DNA from: Dysgonomonas sp. UBA7710
GTDB taxonomy: Bacteria > Bacteroidota > Bacteroidia > Bacteroidales > Dysgonomonadaceae
DNA: 64,000 nucleotides
Assembly: GCF_002482385.1 (NCBI RefSeq)
Contig: NZ_DLFW01000046.1
Location: 62,001 to 126,000 of the forward strand
Direction of reading: 5' to 3'
The notes below the pieces were generated by a model that saw nothing but the letters and a program-made list of their open reading frames with translations, had not been told where the DNA came from and did not search any database. Made by a program: the position numbers and the translations under genes. This document shows, piece by piece, positions 17,271 through 26,017 of this stretch. Numbering within the stretch: position 1 is the stretch's first letter; each line of letters begins with the position of its first letter.

Positions 17271-20105
17271 TTAGAATGAGTATCTAGCTGTTAATGAAAT
17301 ATTTTGTCCGGTTTTATATTCCTTCGTTATTTGCTCCCTCTCTTGAGTATTACCGTCCTTGTCTACAAATTTGGGAAACTGTGCATACTTTGCTTTCGCT
17401 GCCAGAATATCTTTTATTCCGGCATTTAGCTCGAAATGTTTACCCAGTTTTTTAGTCACAGTCAGGTCGAGTACATTGCGGGGCATTTCGTACATGTCAG
17501 GTATATCGTTGTTGATAGAAGAGCCTGAAGAGGTGGATATGCGCCCGATTCCCACAATACGTTTACCTATAATATTATAAAGCACTGTTGCATTCAGCCC
17601 GAGAGCTTCATTCTGATAGAATATACCTGCATTTATCAGATATGGAGATTGTCCCTGCATCGGACGGTCGTAATTCGCTCCCGAGTTTTCTTTAAATTTC
17701 ACTTTACTTTTAATCAATGAGCCATTGAATGTCAGGGAGAAATCTTTCAGTCCCACAAAATCCAGCTTCTTTTTGATATCTACTTCTATACCGTAATTAT
17801 CTGCATTATCCGCATTCTTGAATGTATAGATATAGGTTCCCCCTCCGTCAAGGTAGGTCCATTCGATCGGGTCTTTAAAGCGTTTGTAGAACAGGGCTAC
17901 GGAGAATATTTCCGAAGATGAAGGATAAAACTCGTATCTGATATCGAAATTGTCGATATAAGCAGGTTTCAGATCCGGATTACCCGATACGAAGCTGAAC
18001 AGGTCGAAGTCATAATATGAAGATGATGATATTTCCCTGAATTCCTGTCTGTTGGTAGAGCGTCCGTATGCTATCCGTACCAGATGGTCGTCTGTAAGAT
18101 TGTATGACGCATTCAACGATGGGAATATATCCGTGTATGAATAATCTGTTGTCTTCGATTTGTCCCCGGAGATAGTTGTATAGCTTTTCAGCGACATCTT
18201 ATTATGCTCCAGACGGGCACCCGTATAAATATTGAACTTACTGAACGGGATGTTGAAACCTATATATCCTGCAGCCTGTGTATTCGTACCCGAATAATCG
18301 TTAAGTCGGTCGGTATCGTCATAAGCGTATAATTTATCTGCACCATAATTTTCCGGAATCAGTATCCCTGAGATAGCATCCCTGTAACCGAAATCATCGG
18401 GCAGATTTTCCGGTATCCAACGGTATTTAAAAAACCGTGTATTGTAATTCCTGTCTCTGTATTCTCCGTATACTCCAGCTTTTACAGAAGGTTTGAAGCC
18501 ATTGTCGAACGAAAAATCATGTGTATAATTTGTCGATAAAGTATAGCTATATTCGTTCAGCTTATTATAGTCCCGTGTTATATCATTCTGGTCTATTTGG
18601 TATTCTTTGTAATGGGCATCTCCGGAATATCCGTTTTCTTCCCAGTTGATAATACGTCTGTCCGGCTGGTTCTTGTTGCTGTAGGAGAAACCTGTGACCC
18701 AGTCCAGATTGTCTTTATCGGTTAGGGTATGTTTTCCGGCTAATTGTCCTGAGTAAGCCAGGCGGCTACTGTAGATATATTCGGCCTTGCGTTGTCCGTA
18801 AAATCCACTTGTGTTCTGATATCCTTCGCGGTCGGTATATCTGTTCTTCCCTATCTGGTTTACTATATTTCTGAATTCGAAACGATGCTTGTCGTTCGGC
18901 ATATATATAAGATTGGCTAAAGCCCCTACCCTTGCATCATTATTATACTGATTATCTTTGTATTTAAATGTAAAATATGGTTTGTCATTATCGGAATCAT
19001 ATACGCCGTATCTGGAGTTTTCCATATCTGTATATGTCTTGCTTGTATTGCTATAGTTCAAAGCAGCGATAAGTCCCCACATACTATTGTCCTGTCCGGT
19101 ATATTTACGGTTGATAACGAAACCTAAACGTTGGTCGGGTAATGGATTTTTTGTCTTTACAGACCAATCGTTATTGAAGCCGTTCTTTGTCAGGTTACTC
19201 ACCTGCTCTGCATTAGCATTGTCGATTCGTCCTGAATTAAAGGCACTTGACAAGCTTCTCATTCCATCGTCGAAGCCAAGAAAATCTGTTCCGCTGCCTT
19301 TGCTGTATTTGAAATCCTTAAACTGAGTCTGAGTATTGATACCGAGACCATAATTCAACTGTATTGAATTTTCGCCGGGAATACCTTTTGTCTCCACCTT
19401 AATAAAACCTCCCGAGAAATCAGCCGGCAGTTCCGGTTGCGGTGATTTTACGATCATGATATTTTCTATCTGTGAACTGGGGATGATATCGAATGAGAAA
19501 GCACGGGTATCTGCTTCCGAACTGGGGATTGTACTGTTATTTACCCATACATTATTATATCTTTGCGATAATCCTCTGGCTACTACAAATTTATCGTCTA
19601 TGATAGAAATTCCGGGCACCCGTCTTATTACTTCCGATGCATCCCTGTCCTGACTTTTCGATATTTGTTGTGAGGATACTCCGCTTATAACAGCATTGGA
19701 TTTCTTTATCGAACTCAGGAGGGATACTTCCGAGTTTATACGGCCTATCGCTACTACATATACTTCGCCCAACGCATGTTCCGATTCCTTCATGGGAATA
19801 TCTACTATGGTGGGCTCACCTTTCTTTACTTCCACATCTGTAATTTCCATCGGCTGATAAGATAAATAAGATGTTACTATGGTATATTTCCCGGGGGCAA
19901 CATTAAGTTCGTAGTCACCATTTTCATTTGTTATTACTCCTATCGTGGTGTTTTTTACCGATATGGCAACTCCGGGTAGTGTTTCCAGTGTTTTGGCATC
20001 TTTTACCGACCCCTTTATTATTGTCTGTGCCGACAGGGTGTTTGCTGATAGTAATATAAATACCGCAAAAAAAGCTTTTAATAAGTAGTTACGTAGCTTA
20101 AACAT
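17271..20105 (-). CDS. TonB-dependent outer-membrane receptor with carboxypeptidase-like N-terminal domain
   Basis: This is a 22-strand barrel receptor of about 944 residues that imports a ligand across the outer membrane using TonB energy. Features in order: a signal peptide (MFKLRNYLLKAFFAVF... cut after LSAQ), a CarboxypepD_reg-like domain (TIIKGSVKDAKTLETLPGVAISVKN), a plug domain (PGISIIDDKFVVARGLSQRYNNVW), and a barrel ending in Phe (LTARYSF). I start at 20105 because it leads straight into the signal peptide; an upstream in-frame Met at 20156 would fall in the likely promoter. It lacks SusC features such as a SusD neighbour and is paired with a beta-helix-like lipoprotein instead. The ligand could be a metal complex, a peptide or a glycan; sequence alone does not decide. 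Confidence 0.88.
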   Translation of the reverse strand: MFKLRNYLLKAFFAVFILLSANTLSAQTIIKGSVKDAKTLETLPGVAISVKNTTIGVITNENGDYELNVAPGKYTIVTSYLSYQPMEITDVEVKKGEPTIVDIPMKESEHALGEVYVVAIGRINSEVSLLSSIKKSNAVISGVSSQQISKSQDRDASEVIRRVPGISIIDDKFVVARGLSQRYNNVWVNNSTIPSSEADTRAFSFDIIPSSQIENIMIVKSPQPELPADFSGGFIKVETKGIPGENSIQLNYGLGINTQTQFKDFKYSKGSGTDFLGFDDGMRSLSSAFNSGRIDNANAEQVSNLTKNGFNNDWSVKTKNPLPDQRLGFVINRKYTGQDNSMWGLIAALNYSNTSKTYTDMENSRYGVYDSDNDKPYFTFKYKDNQYNNDARVGALANLIYMPNDKHRFEFRNIVNQIGKNRYTDREGYQNTSGFYGQRKAEYIYSSRLAYSGQLAGKHTLTDKDNLDWVTGFSYSNKNQPDRRIINWEENGYSGDAHYKEYQIDQNDITRDYNKLNEYSYTLSTNYTHDFSFDNGFKPSVKAGVYGEYRDRNYNTRFFKYRWIPENLPDDFGYRDAISGILIPENYGADKLYAYDDTDRLNDYSGTNTQAAGYIGFNIPFSKFNIYTGARLEHNKMSLKSYTTISGDKSKTTDYSYTDIFPSLNASYNLTDDHLVRIAYGRSTNRQEFREISSSSYYDFDLFSFVSGNPDLKPAYIDNFDIRYEFYPSSSEIFSVALFYKRFKDPIEWTYLDGGGTYIYTFKNADNADNYGIEVDIKKKLDFVGLKDFSLTFNGSLIKSKVKFKENSGANYDRPMQGQSPYLINAGIFYQNEALGLNATVLYNIIGKRIVGIGRISTSSGSSINNDIPDMYEMPRNVLDLTVTKKLGKHFELNAGIKDILAAKAKYAQFPKFVDKDGNTQEREQITKEYKTGQNISLTARYSF

Positions 20106-20321
20106 ATTCCTAATTTCCTTGTACATATTTTCTTTGAATTTTACGATACAAAGCACTTGTATTTTTGTTACAGAAACGCTACATAAAAAATAAGGTTGAA
20201 CAAAGAAATTGTCTCTTTCCTGTTAAGTCCTTTGTGATATTCTTAACAGCGAATACTTCCCTTTTATCAGGCGAAAACGCTTATACATCTATGAAATCTG
20301 CCTGTCTGTCGATTAGCGTTG

Positions 20322-20349
20322 TTTGCCACCCTTCCTCCTCATAATTTTG
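20322..20349 (+). promoter_or_regulatory. Putative promoter of the Gly-rich protein and efflux operon
   Basis: TTTG at 20322-20325 and TAATTTTG at 20342-20349 match both halves of the Bacteroidota promoter with a 16-bp spacer, slightly shorter than usual. It ends 23 bp before the start at 20373. Confidence 0.5.
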
Positions 20350-20372
20350 AGATAGAAATAAAAATATGAAAT

Positions 20373-20936
20373 ATGAAAAAGTCGATTTTGGCAATAACAT
20401 TCATTCTTATGTGTTCCGGTTTGGCCGCACAACCGCCAATGGGCGGAGGAGGCGGTGGCAGACCTCAGGGGGGCCGAGGTGGAGGCCGTCCGCCTATGAT
20501 GAACGGTCAGGGACAAAACCAGGATAGTTTTATGATAATGGGTATGCCCGAAATCCCGGGTCTAACACTGGAACAACGAGAAAAACTGGGAAAGGAAATA
20601 ACCAATGAACGTAAGGATATTTCCAAGTTGATGCAGGAAAAGCAGCAATTGAAAATAGATTCCGAAAATCCGGGAATGGCGGAAAAAGAAAGGCAGAAAC
20701 TTTTCGGGAAGATGGCTAAAATAGATGGAAAAATAAAAAAGAAAGAAGAAAAATATGACAAGAAGTATCGTTCTATCCTATCCGAAGAGCAATATAATAT
20801 ATTCTCCGCTAGTAAGAAGAATATAGAGTTCAGAGGGCAAGGCAGACCCGAAAGGGGCAACAGGCAACAGCCGCCCGCACAAAGACCCGATGATGGCGGA
20901 GGCCGTCCGGATATGCCGGATGACGATATGTTTTGA
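20373..20936 (+). CDS. Small exported Gly/Pro/Arg-rich protein with charged helical core
   Basis: The 187-residue product has a signal peptide (about residues 1-19, LAAQ), a Gly/Arg/Pro-rich segment (about 20-45), a highly charged helical core (about 60-145) and a second Pro/Gly/Arg-rich tail ending in acidic residues. The core pattern, PGLTLEQREKLGKEI with later ILSEEQYNIF, resembles the LTxxQ helices of Spy/CpxP-type periplasmic chaperones, but the match is by eye only. It is the first gene of an apparent operon with TolC (22 bp gap) and a MacAB-type transporter, so a periplasmic role in envelope stress or substrate handling is possible. Hypothetical otherwise. Confidence 0.75.
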   Translation: MKKSILAITFILMCSGLAAQPPMGGGGGGRPQGGRGGGRPPMMNGQGQNQDSFMIMGMPEIPGLTLEQREKLGKEITNERKDISKLMQEKQQLKIDSENPGMAEKERQKLFGKMAKIDGKIKKKEEKYDKKYRSILSEEQYNIFSASKKNIEFRGQGRPERGNRQQPPAQRPDDGGGRPDMPDDDMF

Positions 20937-20958
20937 TAACTTCATGAATTAGAATTTT

Positions 20959-22287
20959 ATGGACACGTATAATATTAAAAGATTGTTTGGATTGGTAATG
21001 GTTGGTGTTCTGATACCAACCATTGCTTTTTCACAAAGAAAATGGACCTTGCGGGATTGTATCGATTATGCACGGCAGGAAAATATTCAGGTGAAAAAAT
21101 CGGACATTACAGCAGAAACTTACGATGTGGATATTTCACAATCCAAGGCCGCATTGTTCCCTTCCCTCAGCGGAAGTGTCTCACAGCGATATACCAATTC
21201 CCAATCGCCGGATGGAAACGGGGATTACAGGTACGAAGGTTTATTCAACGGGCAATATACCCTGAATGCGAACTGGACTGTGTACAACGGTGGAAAAAAC
21301 AGGAATGATATAAAGCAGGCTCAATTGCAGAAAGAAATGCAGAATCTGAATACCCAGAATACCCAGAACAATATAGAAATAGCTATTACTCAGGCTTATC
21401 TACAGATATTATACAGCAGGGAATCGATAAAAAACAATGAAAATATAGTTGCTTCAGATTCCGCTCAATTGGAACAGACTAAAATATTTCTGGATGCCGG
21501 TAGTATAACCCGGAGCGAATATGCGCAGGTGGAAGCGCAATACAGTGCCGATAAATATAATCTGGTGCAGGCTCAGAATTCGTTTGAGGTTTATAAGCTG
21601 CAATTAAAACAGCTGCTGGAACTTGATTATGACGAAGAAATGGATATCGACTTTCCCAGGATTGCCGACCAGGACATATTATCTTTTATCCCTTCAAAAT
21701 ATGAAGTTTATCAGAGGGCTTTGAATATTATGCCGGAAATTGCCGGCAGCAAAACAAATATAAAACTGGCAGAACTCAACAAATCGTCTGCCAAAGCGGG
21801 CTATTTACCGACAGTATCCGTATCGGGAAGTATCGGTACAGGAAATATATTCAACAGCAGTCCCTCATTTGCGACACAGATAGGGCGTAATTTCAATCAG
21901 AGTGTAGGACTGACGGTCAGCATCCCTATATTTGATAATAAACAGAACCGGTCGAATGTAAAGAAAGCCGATTTGAATATTCAAATGGCTGAACTGGATC
22001 TTATCGATACACAAAAGACATTGCTGTCGACAATAGAAAACCTGTATCAGGATGCAGTGTCGGGACAAAGTAAATACAATGCGGCAAAAGACAAACTTAA
22101 TTCGGCCAAATTGAGCTATGAACTGGTGCAGGAACAATATGCGCTGGGAATGCGCAATACGGTTGAACTGACGACCGAAAAAAATAATTATGCCAATGCT
22201 TTGCAGGATTTGCTGCAAGCTAAATATACAGCGTTGGTAAGTCTCAAATTACTTAATTTTTATCAGGGACAGGAAATTGCATTATAA
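20959..22287 (+). CDS. TolC-family outer-membrane efflux protein
   Basis: TolC proteins form trimeric outer-membrane channels with long periplasmic alpha-helical tunnels that dock onto membrane-fusion proteins. The 442-residue product has a signal peptide (about 1-25, ending AFSQ) and two OEP repeats. Each repeat begins with the usual long coiled helices (WTLRDCIDYARQENIQVKK near 30, and the repeat centred on ELNKSSAKAGYLPTVSVSG near 270). The C-terminal NNYANALQDLLQAKYTAL helix is typical. It precedes the membrane-fusion, ATPase and permease genes, so it is the exit duct of this tripartite MacAB-like pump. Confidence 0.93.
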   Translation: MDTYNIKRLFGLVMVGVLIPTIAFSQRKWTLRDCIDYARQENIQVKKSDITAETYDVDISQSKAALFPSLSGSVSQRYTNSQSPDGNGDYRYEGLFNGQYTLNANWTVYNGGKNRNDIKQAQLQKEMQNLNTQNTQNNIEIAITQAYLQILYSRESIKNNENIVASDSAQLEQTKIFLDAGSITRSEYAQVEAQYSADKYNLVQAQNSFEVYKLQLKQLLELDYDEEMDIDFPRIADQDILSFIPSKYEVYQRALNIMPEIAGSKTNIKLAELNKSSAKAGYLPTVSVSGSIGTGNIFNSSPSFATQIGRNFNQSVGLTVSIPIFDNKQNRSNVKKADLNIQMAELDLIDTQKTLLSTIENLYQDAVSGQSKYNAAKDKLNSAKLSYELVQEQYALGMRNTVELTTEKNNYANALQDLLQAKYTALVSLKLLNFYQGQEIAL

Positions 22288-22336
22288 TTATTAATTAATA
22301 GTTGACAATTAACTCTTTACAGATTATAAACAACTT

Positions 22337-22364
22337 GTAACTCGTTTACTCGTAACTCGTAACT
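22337..22364 (+). repeat. Short near-tandem repeat (GTAACTCG) before the membrane-fusion gene
   Basis: GTAACTCG occurs at 22337-22344 and 22352-22359 with a TTACTCG variant between them and a partial GTAACT after. The 11-mer AACTCGTAACT also occurs inverted at 15445-15455, another gene-upstream gap. Function unknown. Confidence 0.5.
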
Positions 22365-22368
22365 AATT

Positions 22369-23586
22369 ATGAACAAGAAATTGAAAAAATACCTGATTAT
22401 TATAGCCGTAATAGTAATTGTGGCTGCAGGGATATTCTTCCTCCTGCCATCAACAAAAGGTTCTGCGATTATGCTGGATACAGCGAAAGTAGAAAAAGGA
22501 AATATCTCTATTGCCGTTACAGCAACAGGTACTATAGAGCCAATAACACTAGTAGAGGTAGGTACACAGGTATCGGGTGTTATATCTAAAATATATGTGG
22601 ACTTTAATTCAGAAGTCAAAGCCGGACAAGTACTGGCCGAGCTGGATAAGAGGCTGCTTGTGTCGGAACTGGAAAACGCGAATGCCAATCTACAGACAAG
22701 ACAGGTTGAGCTTACATTACAAAAACAAAATTACGACCGTCAGAAAGGTCTGTGGGAAAAGCAAGCTATAAGCAAGGTAGACTGGGAAAATGCCGAATCG
22801 GCATATCAGACGGCACAGTTGGCTGTAACTTCATCGAAGGCCGCTGTACTGAAAGCACAAACCAATCTGGGATATGCAACTATCACATCTACTATCGATG
22901 GGGTGGTTATATCCCGCGCGGTAGAAGAAGGACAAACCGTAGCCGCTTCATTCAGCACCCCTACCCTGTTTACCATAGCTAACGACCTGACAAAGATGCG
23001 GGTGATCGCCAATGTGGACGAGGCCGATATAGGCGGTGTGAAAGAAGGGCAACGTGTAACATTTACAGTGGATGCCTTTCCCGATGATGAATTTGAAGGA
23101 AAAGTAGTACAGGTAAGACTCGAAGCTACAACAACATCGAATGTTGTTACATATGAAGTCGTTATAGACGCTCCGAATCCCGAATTGAAACTGAAACCGG
23201 GACTTACAGCCAGTGTCAATATCTATACACAGGAAGAACAAGACGTGTTGGTGGTACCATCTAAGGCTTTGCGCTTCAATCCTGAGCCCGATATAATGAA
23301 GAATTTTAAAGACCTGACACTGGGACAGCCTCTGCAGTTCGATCCGAAAGATAAAACAAAGAAAGTAGTTTGGGTAAAATCGGGAAATACACTTTCACCA
23401 AAACAGATTACAGTAGGAACTACTGATGGTGTACATGTATCTGTAAAGGAAGGACTTAATCAGGGAGAAGTAGTTGTTACAGGTATTTCGCAAGAGACAA
23501 ATAGCAGTATGTCCGAGCCTGAAAAAACAAATGGCGAATCGAGTCCGTTTATGCCTCAGCGTCCGGGCGGCAACAGAAGGAGATAA
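22369..23586 (+). CDS. Membrane-fusion protein of a MacA type (HlyD/RND-MFP family)
   Basis: This periplasmic adaptor bridges an inner-membrane MacB-type transporter and the TolC channel. The 405-residue product has one N-terminal membrane helix (about residues 8-28). Then come a lipoyl half-motif (IEPITLVEVGTQVSG, VKAGQVLAELD), a hairpin of two helices (about 100-165), the second lipoyl half (TSTIDGVVISRAVEEGQTV), a beta-barrel domain and a C-terminal membrane-proximal domain. The tail is Pro/Gly/Arg-rich. The gene stops 4 bp before the ATPase gene, implying translational coupling. Exported substrates of MacAB pumps include macrolides, peptides and lipopeptides; which applies here is unknown. 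Confidence 0.93.
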   Translation: MNKKLKKYLIIIAVIVIVAAGIFFLLPSTKGSAIMLDTAKVEKGNISIAVTATGTIEPITLVEVGTQVSGVISKIYVDFNSEVKAGQVLAELDKRLLVSELENANANLQTRQVELTLQKQNYDRQKGLWEKQAISKVDWENAESAYQTAQLAVTSSKAAVLKAQTNLGYATITSTIDGVVISRAVEEGQTVAASFSTPTLFTIANDLTKMRVIANVDEADIGGVKEGQRVTFTVDAFPDDEFEGKVVQVRLEATTTSNVVTYEVVIDAPNPELKLKPGLTASVNIYTQEEQDVLVVPSKALRFNPEPDIMKNFKDLTLGQPLQFDPKDKTKKVVWVKSGNTLSPKQITVGTTDGVHVSVKEGLNQGEVVVTGISQETNSSMSEPEKTNGESSPFMPQRPGGNRRR

Positions 23587-23590
23587 TGTA

Positions 23591-24343
23591 ATGAATCAGA
23601 ATAAGGAAATTATAAGAGTAGAAAATCTGAAACGCGACTATGTTGTAGGCGATGAAACGGTTCATGCCTTGCGGGGTATCAGCTTCAGCATACAGGAGGG
23701 TGAATTTGTAACCATTATGGGTACAAGCGGTTCCGGGAAATCTACTTTACTGAATATATTGGGTTGTCTGGATACACCTACAGAGGGAGAATATTACCTG
23801 GACGGTATTTCTGTCCGCAAAATGGGAAAGAATGACAGGGCTACATTACGTAACCGTAAGATAGGGTTTATATTCCAGTCTTATAATCTGTTGGCCAAGA
23901 CTACAGCTGTGGAAAATGTGGAATTACCTCTTATGTACAACCCCGATGTTTCGGCAAAGGAACGCCACCAGCGTGCTATAAAGGCTTTGGAAGAAGTCGG
24001 ATTGGGTGACAGGCTGAACCATAAGTCCAATCAGATGTCGGGAGGCCAGATGCAACGTGTGGCTATTGCCCGGGCACTGGTGAATGAACCCGTGATAATA
24101 CTGGCTGATGAAGCTACCGGAAACCTCGATACCCGTACATCTTTCGAAATTCTTTCCGTATTGCAACGTATGCATGATGAGGAAGGGCGTACAATTATAT
24201 TTGTAACCCACAATCCTGAAATCTCGGCATTCAGCAGTCGCAATATTGTTATTCGCGATGGTAGTATCAAGGAGGATAAATATAATGAAAATATTCAGTC
24301 GGCAAAGGAGTTTTTAGCAAAACTGCCGAAAGAAGATAATTAA
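23591..24343 (+). CDS. MacB/LolD-type ABC transporter ATP-binding protein
   Basis: This is the stand-alone nucleotide-binding subunit that powers the permease encoded downstream. The 250-residue product has Walker A GTSGSGKS (44-51), Q-loop IFQSYNLL, signature MSGGQMQRVAIARAL, Walker B VIILADEATGNLD and switch histidine FVTHNPE. These are all canonical for the LolD/MacB/FtsE group. I start at 23591 (MNQNKEIIRVENL) because the in-frame upstream extension only reads through the end of the membrane-fusion gene in another frame. In E. coli MacB the ATPase and permease are fused; here they are split and separated by an unusual 127-bp palindrome. Confidence 0.95.
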   Translation: MNQNKEIIRVENLKRDYVVGDETVHALRGISFSIQEGEFVTIMGTSGSGKSTLLNILGCLDTPTEGEYYLDGISVRKMGKNDRATLRNRKIGFIFQSYNLLAKTTAVENVELPLMYNPDVSAKERHQRAIKALEEVGLGDRLNHKSNQMSGGQMQRVAIARALVNEPVIILADEATGNLDTRTSFEILSVLQRMHDEEGRTIIFVTHNPEISAFSSRNIVIRDGSIKEDKYNENIQSAKEFLAKLPKEDN

Positions 24344-24357
24344 TGAAATAATGAGAT

Positions 24358-24484
24358 AATATGCCAATGTGCCAATTTGAAAGTGAAAAACGAAAAGTGA
24401 TAAGTGAAAAATATTTTTCGTTTTTCGTCCTTCACTTTTCGTTAAAAAATATCAGCACATTAGTATATTAAAAATTGGCATATT
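24358..24484. repeat. Nested 127-bp palindromic element between ABC ATPase and permease genes
   Basis: Several perfect arms nest inside each other. The outer pair AATATGCCAAT / ATTGGCATATT (24358-24368 and 24474-24484) is 11 bp. Inside it, AATGTGC pairs with GCACATT (24366-24372, 24455-24461), and CGAAAAGTGA pairs with TCACTTTTCG (24391-24400, 24432-24441). A 12-bp pair GAAAAACGAAAA / TTTTCGTTTTTC (24385-24396, 24415-24426) competes with the last one. The whole gap between the genes is therefore close to a single hairpin. It could be a small decayed MITE-like insertion or an RNA stem that lowers permease expression. No target-site duplication is evident. Confidence 0.75.
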
Positions 24485-24490
24485 AAAGTT

Positions 24491-25711
24491 ATGAATCTAG
24501 TAAATCTATTCAGAATAGCTCTCCGGGCACTGAGCGGTAATAAGTTCAGGGGATTCCTTACTATGCTTGGTATTATAATCGGTGTAGCGGCCGTTATTAC
24601 TATGCTTGCAATAGGACAAGGCTCGAAGAAGAGTATACAGGACCAGATATCCACAATGGGTTCGAATATGATAAATATCCGGCCCGGAACAGGTCAGTTT
24701 GGCGGAGTACGACAGAGCGCATCGAGCATGCAGACACTGAAACTCGAAGATTATGAGGCTATTGTGGAGCAGGCCGAATATATTTCGGCAGCATCACCTG
24801 AAGTGCAATCATCGGGACAGGTGATTTATGGAGCTAACAACTCTCCTACTTCCATTTATGGTGTAAACCCGTCCTATCTCGATATCCGCAAATATACTAT
24901 TTCCCAGGGCGAAATGTTTAGTGAAGGAGATGTTAAGACTTCTGCAAAAGTTTGCGTAATAGGACAGACTGTTGTAGATAATTTGTTTACAAACGGTGAA
25001 GACCCTGTTGGGCAGACTATTCGTTTCAACAAAATACCTTTTAAGGTAATAGGTGTGCTTACCTCCAAAGGTGATAATACAATGGGGATGGATCAGGACG
25101 ACCTGATAATCGCCCCTTATACGACAGTTCAGAAGCGTATTCTGGCCATTACTTACATTCAGTCCATATCGGCTTCTGCCGTAACAGAGGATGCGACAGA
25201 GGATGCTATAACAAGTATAGAAAACATTTTACGGCAGCGTCATAAAATAGGTGCGAATGATGAAGATGATTTTAATGTACGTTCACAGAAAGAGCTGATT
25301 TCCATGATGAGTTCCACAACGGATATGATGACAATCCTTTTGGCATGTATTGCCGGTATATCGCTGTTGGTCGGTGGTATAGGCATTATGAATATCATGT
25401 ATGTATCTGTAACTGAACGTACCCGTGAAATCGGGCTGCGTATGTCTATCGGAGCCAAAGGTGTGGATATATTGATGCAGTTCCTGATCGAAGCTATCCT
25501 GCTGAGCGTAACAGGAGGGGTTATCGGTGTGATACTCGGCGTCAGCAGTGCTTTTATGGTAAATTATCTGCTGGCATGGCCTATCAGCATCCAGGTATAT
25601 ACTATTGTATTGTCTTTCATTGTGTGTACTGCAACGGGAATTTTCTTCGGCTGGTATCCTGCAAAAAAAGCATCATACCTTGATCCGATCGAAGCTCTGA
25701 GATATGAATAA
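24491..25711 (+). CDS. MacB-type ABC transporter permease (MacB_PCD + FtsX domains)
   Basis: This inner-membrane subunit works as a mechanotransmitter: it does not pump through itself but drives periplasmic substrate towards TolC. The 406-residue product has an N-terminal membrane helix (about 17-42, FLTMLGIIIGVAAVITMLAIG), a large periplasmic MacB_PCD domain (about 45-270), and three C-terminal helices of the FtsX type. The C-terminal region carries the hallmark ERTREIGLRMSIGA between helices and ends with KKASYLDPIEALRYE, typical of the family. It completes the TolC-MFP-ATPase-permease set on one strand. Confidence 0.94.
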   Translation: MNLVNLFRIALRALSGNKFRGFLTMLGIIIGVAAVITMLAIGQGSKKSIQDQISTMGSNMINIRPGTGQFGGVRQSASSMQTLKLEDYEAIVEQAEYISAASPEVQSSGQVIYGANNSPTSIYGVNPSYLDIRKYTISQGEMFSEGDVKTSAKVCVIGQTVVDNLFTNGEDPVGQTIRFNKIPFKVIGVLTSKGDNTMGMDQDDLIIAPYTTVQKRILAITYIQSISASAVTEDATEDAITSIENILRQRHKIGANDEDDFNVRSQKELISMMSSTTDMMTILLACIAGISLLVGGIGIMNIMYVSVTERTREIGLRMSIGAKGVDILMQFLIEAILLSVTGGVIGVILGVSSAFMVNYLLAWPISIQVYTIVLSFIVCTATGIFFGWYPAKKASYLDPIEALRYE

Positions 25712-26017
25712 GGTTGAATTATCCCTAGAATTGTTTATCTATACGGTTGTGCTATAAGTACAGAGATATTTGATTTCGTTATTGGTTTTCGGAAAAAGTA
25801 ACAGTAATAAAATGTGAATAATGTGTTACCTTTGTTACTTTTTAACAAGCAGTAAGTTGAAAATTATATGAGATACGAGATATAAGTTGTTAACTGATGA
25901 CTGTTCACTGATAACTGAAAAAAACGTTACGTTTGTTACTTTTTAACGAAAAATGGTTAGTAAATGTAAATTCGAGCTTAAGGTATCTAAAGTTAACTTA
26001 TTGTATTTTAAAATGAT
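25712..26017. other. Gap between the permease and histidine-kinase genes with promoter-like repeats
   Basis: This 306-bp non-coding stretch holds two promoter-like repeat copies (annotated separately), a 10-bp inverted repeat AAAAAGTAAC / GTTACTTTTT (25793-25802 and 25834-25843), and a low-complexity tract around 25868-25920 with imperfect GATAACTG-like repeats. No open frame or RNA gene was recognised. The start codon of the kinase lies about 70 bp beyond the second repeat. Confidence 0.6.
25825..25947 (+). promoter_or_regulatory. Duplicated 22-nt promoter-like repeat upstream of the LytS-type kinase
   Basis: Two copies, at 25825-25846 and 25926-25947, differ at one base out of 22. They contain TACCTTTG (25827-25834) and TACGTTTG (25928-25935), both matching the TAnnTTTG promoter element, each followed by TTACTTTTTAAC. 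Starts are 101 bp apart. They may be tandem promoters or paired operator sites for the LytTR regulator encoded downstream. Confidence 0.6.

Noticed and set aside
22337..22364. GTAACTCG repeats as a CRISPR or iteron array
   Set aside because: Only two to three irregular 8-mers without uniform spacers, and no cas or replication genes nearby.
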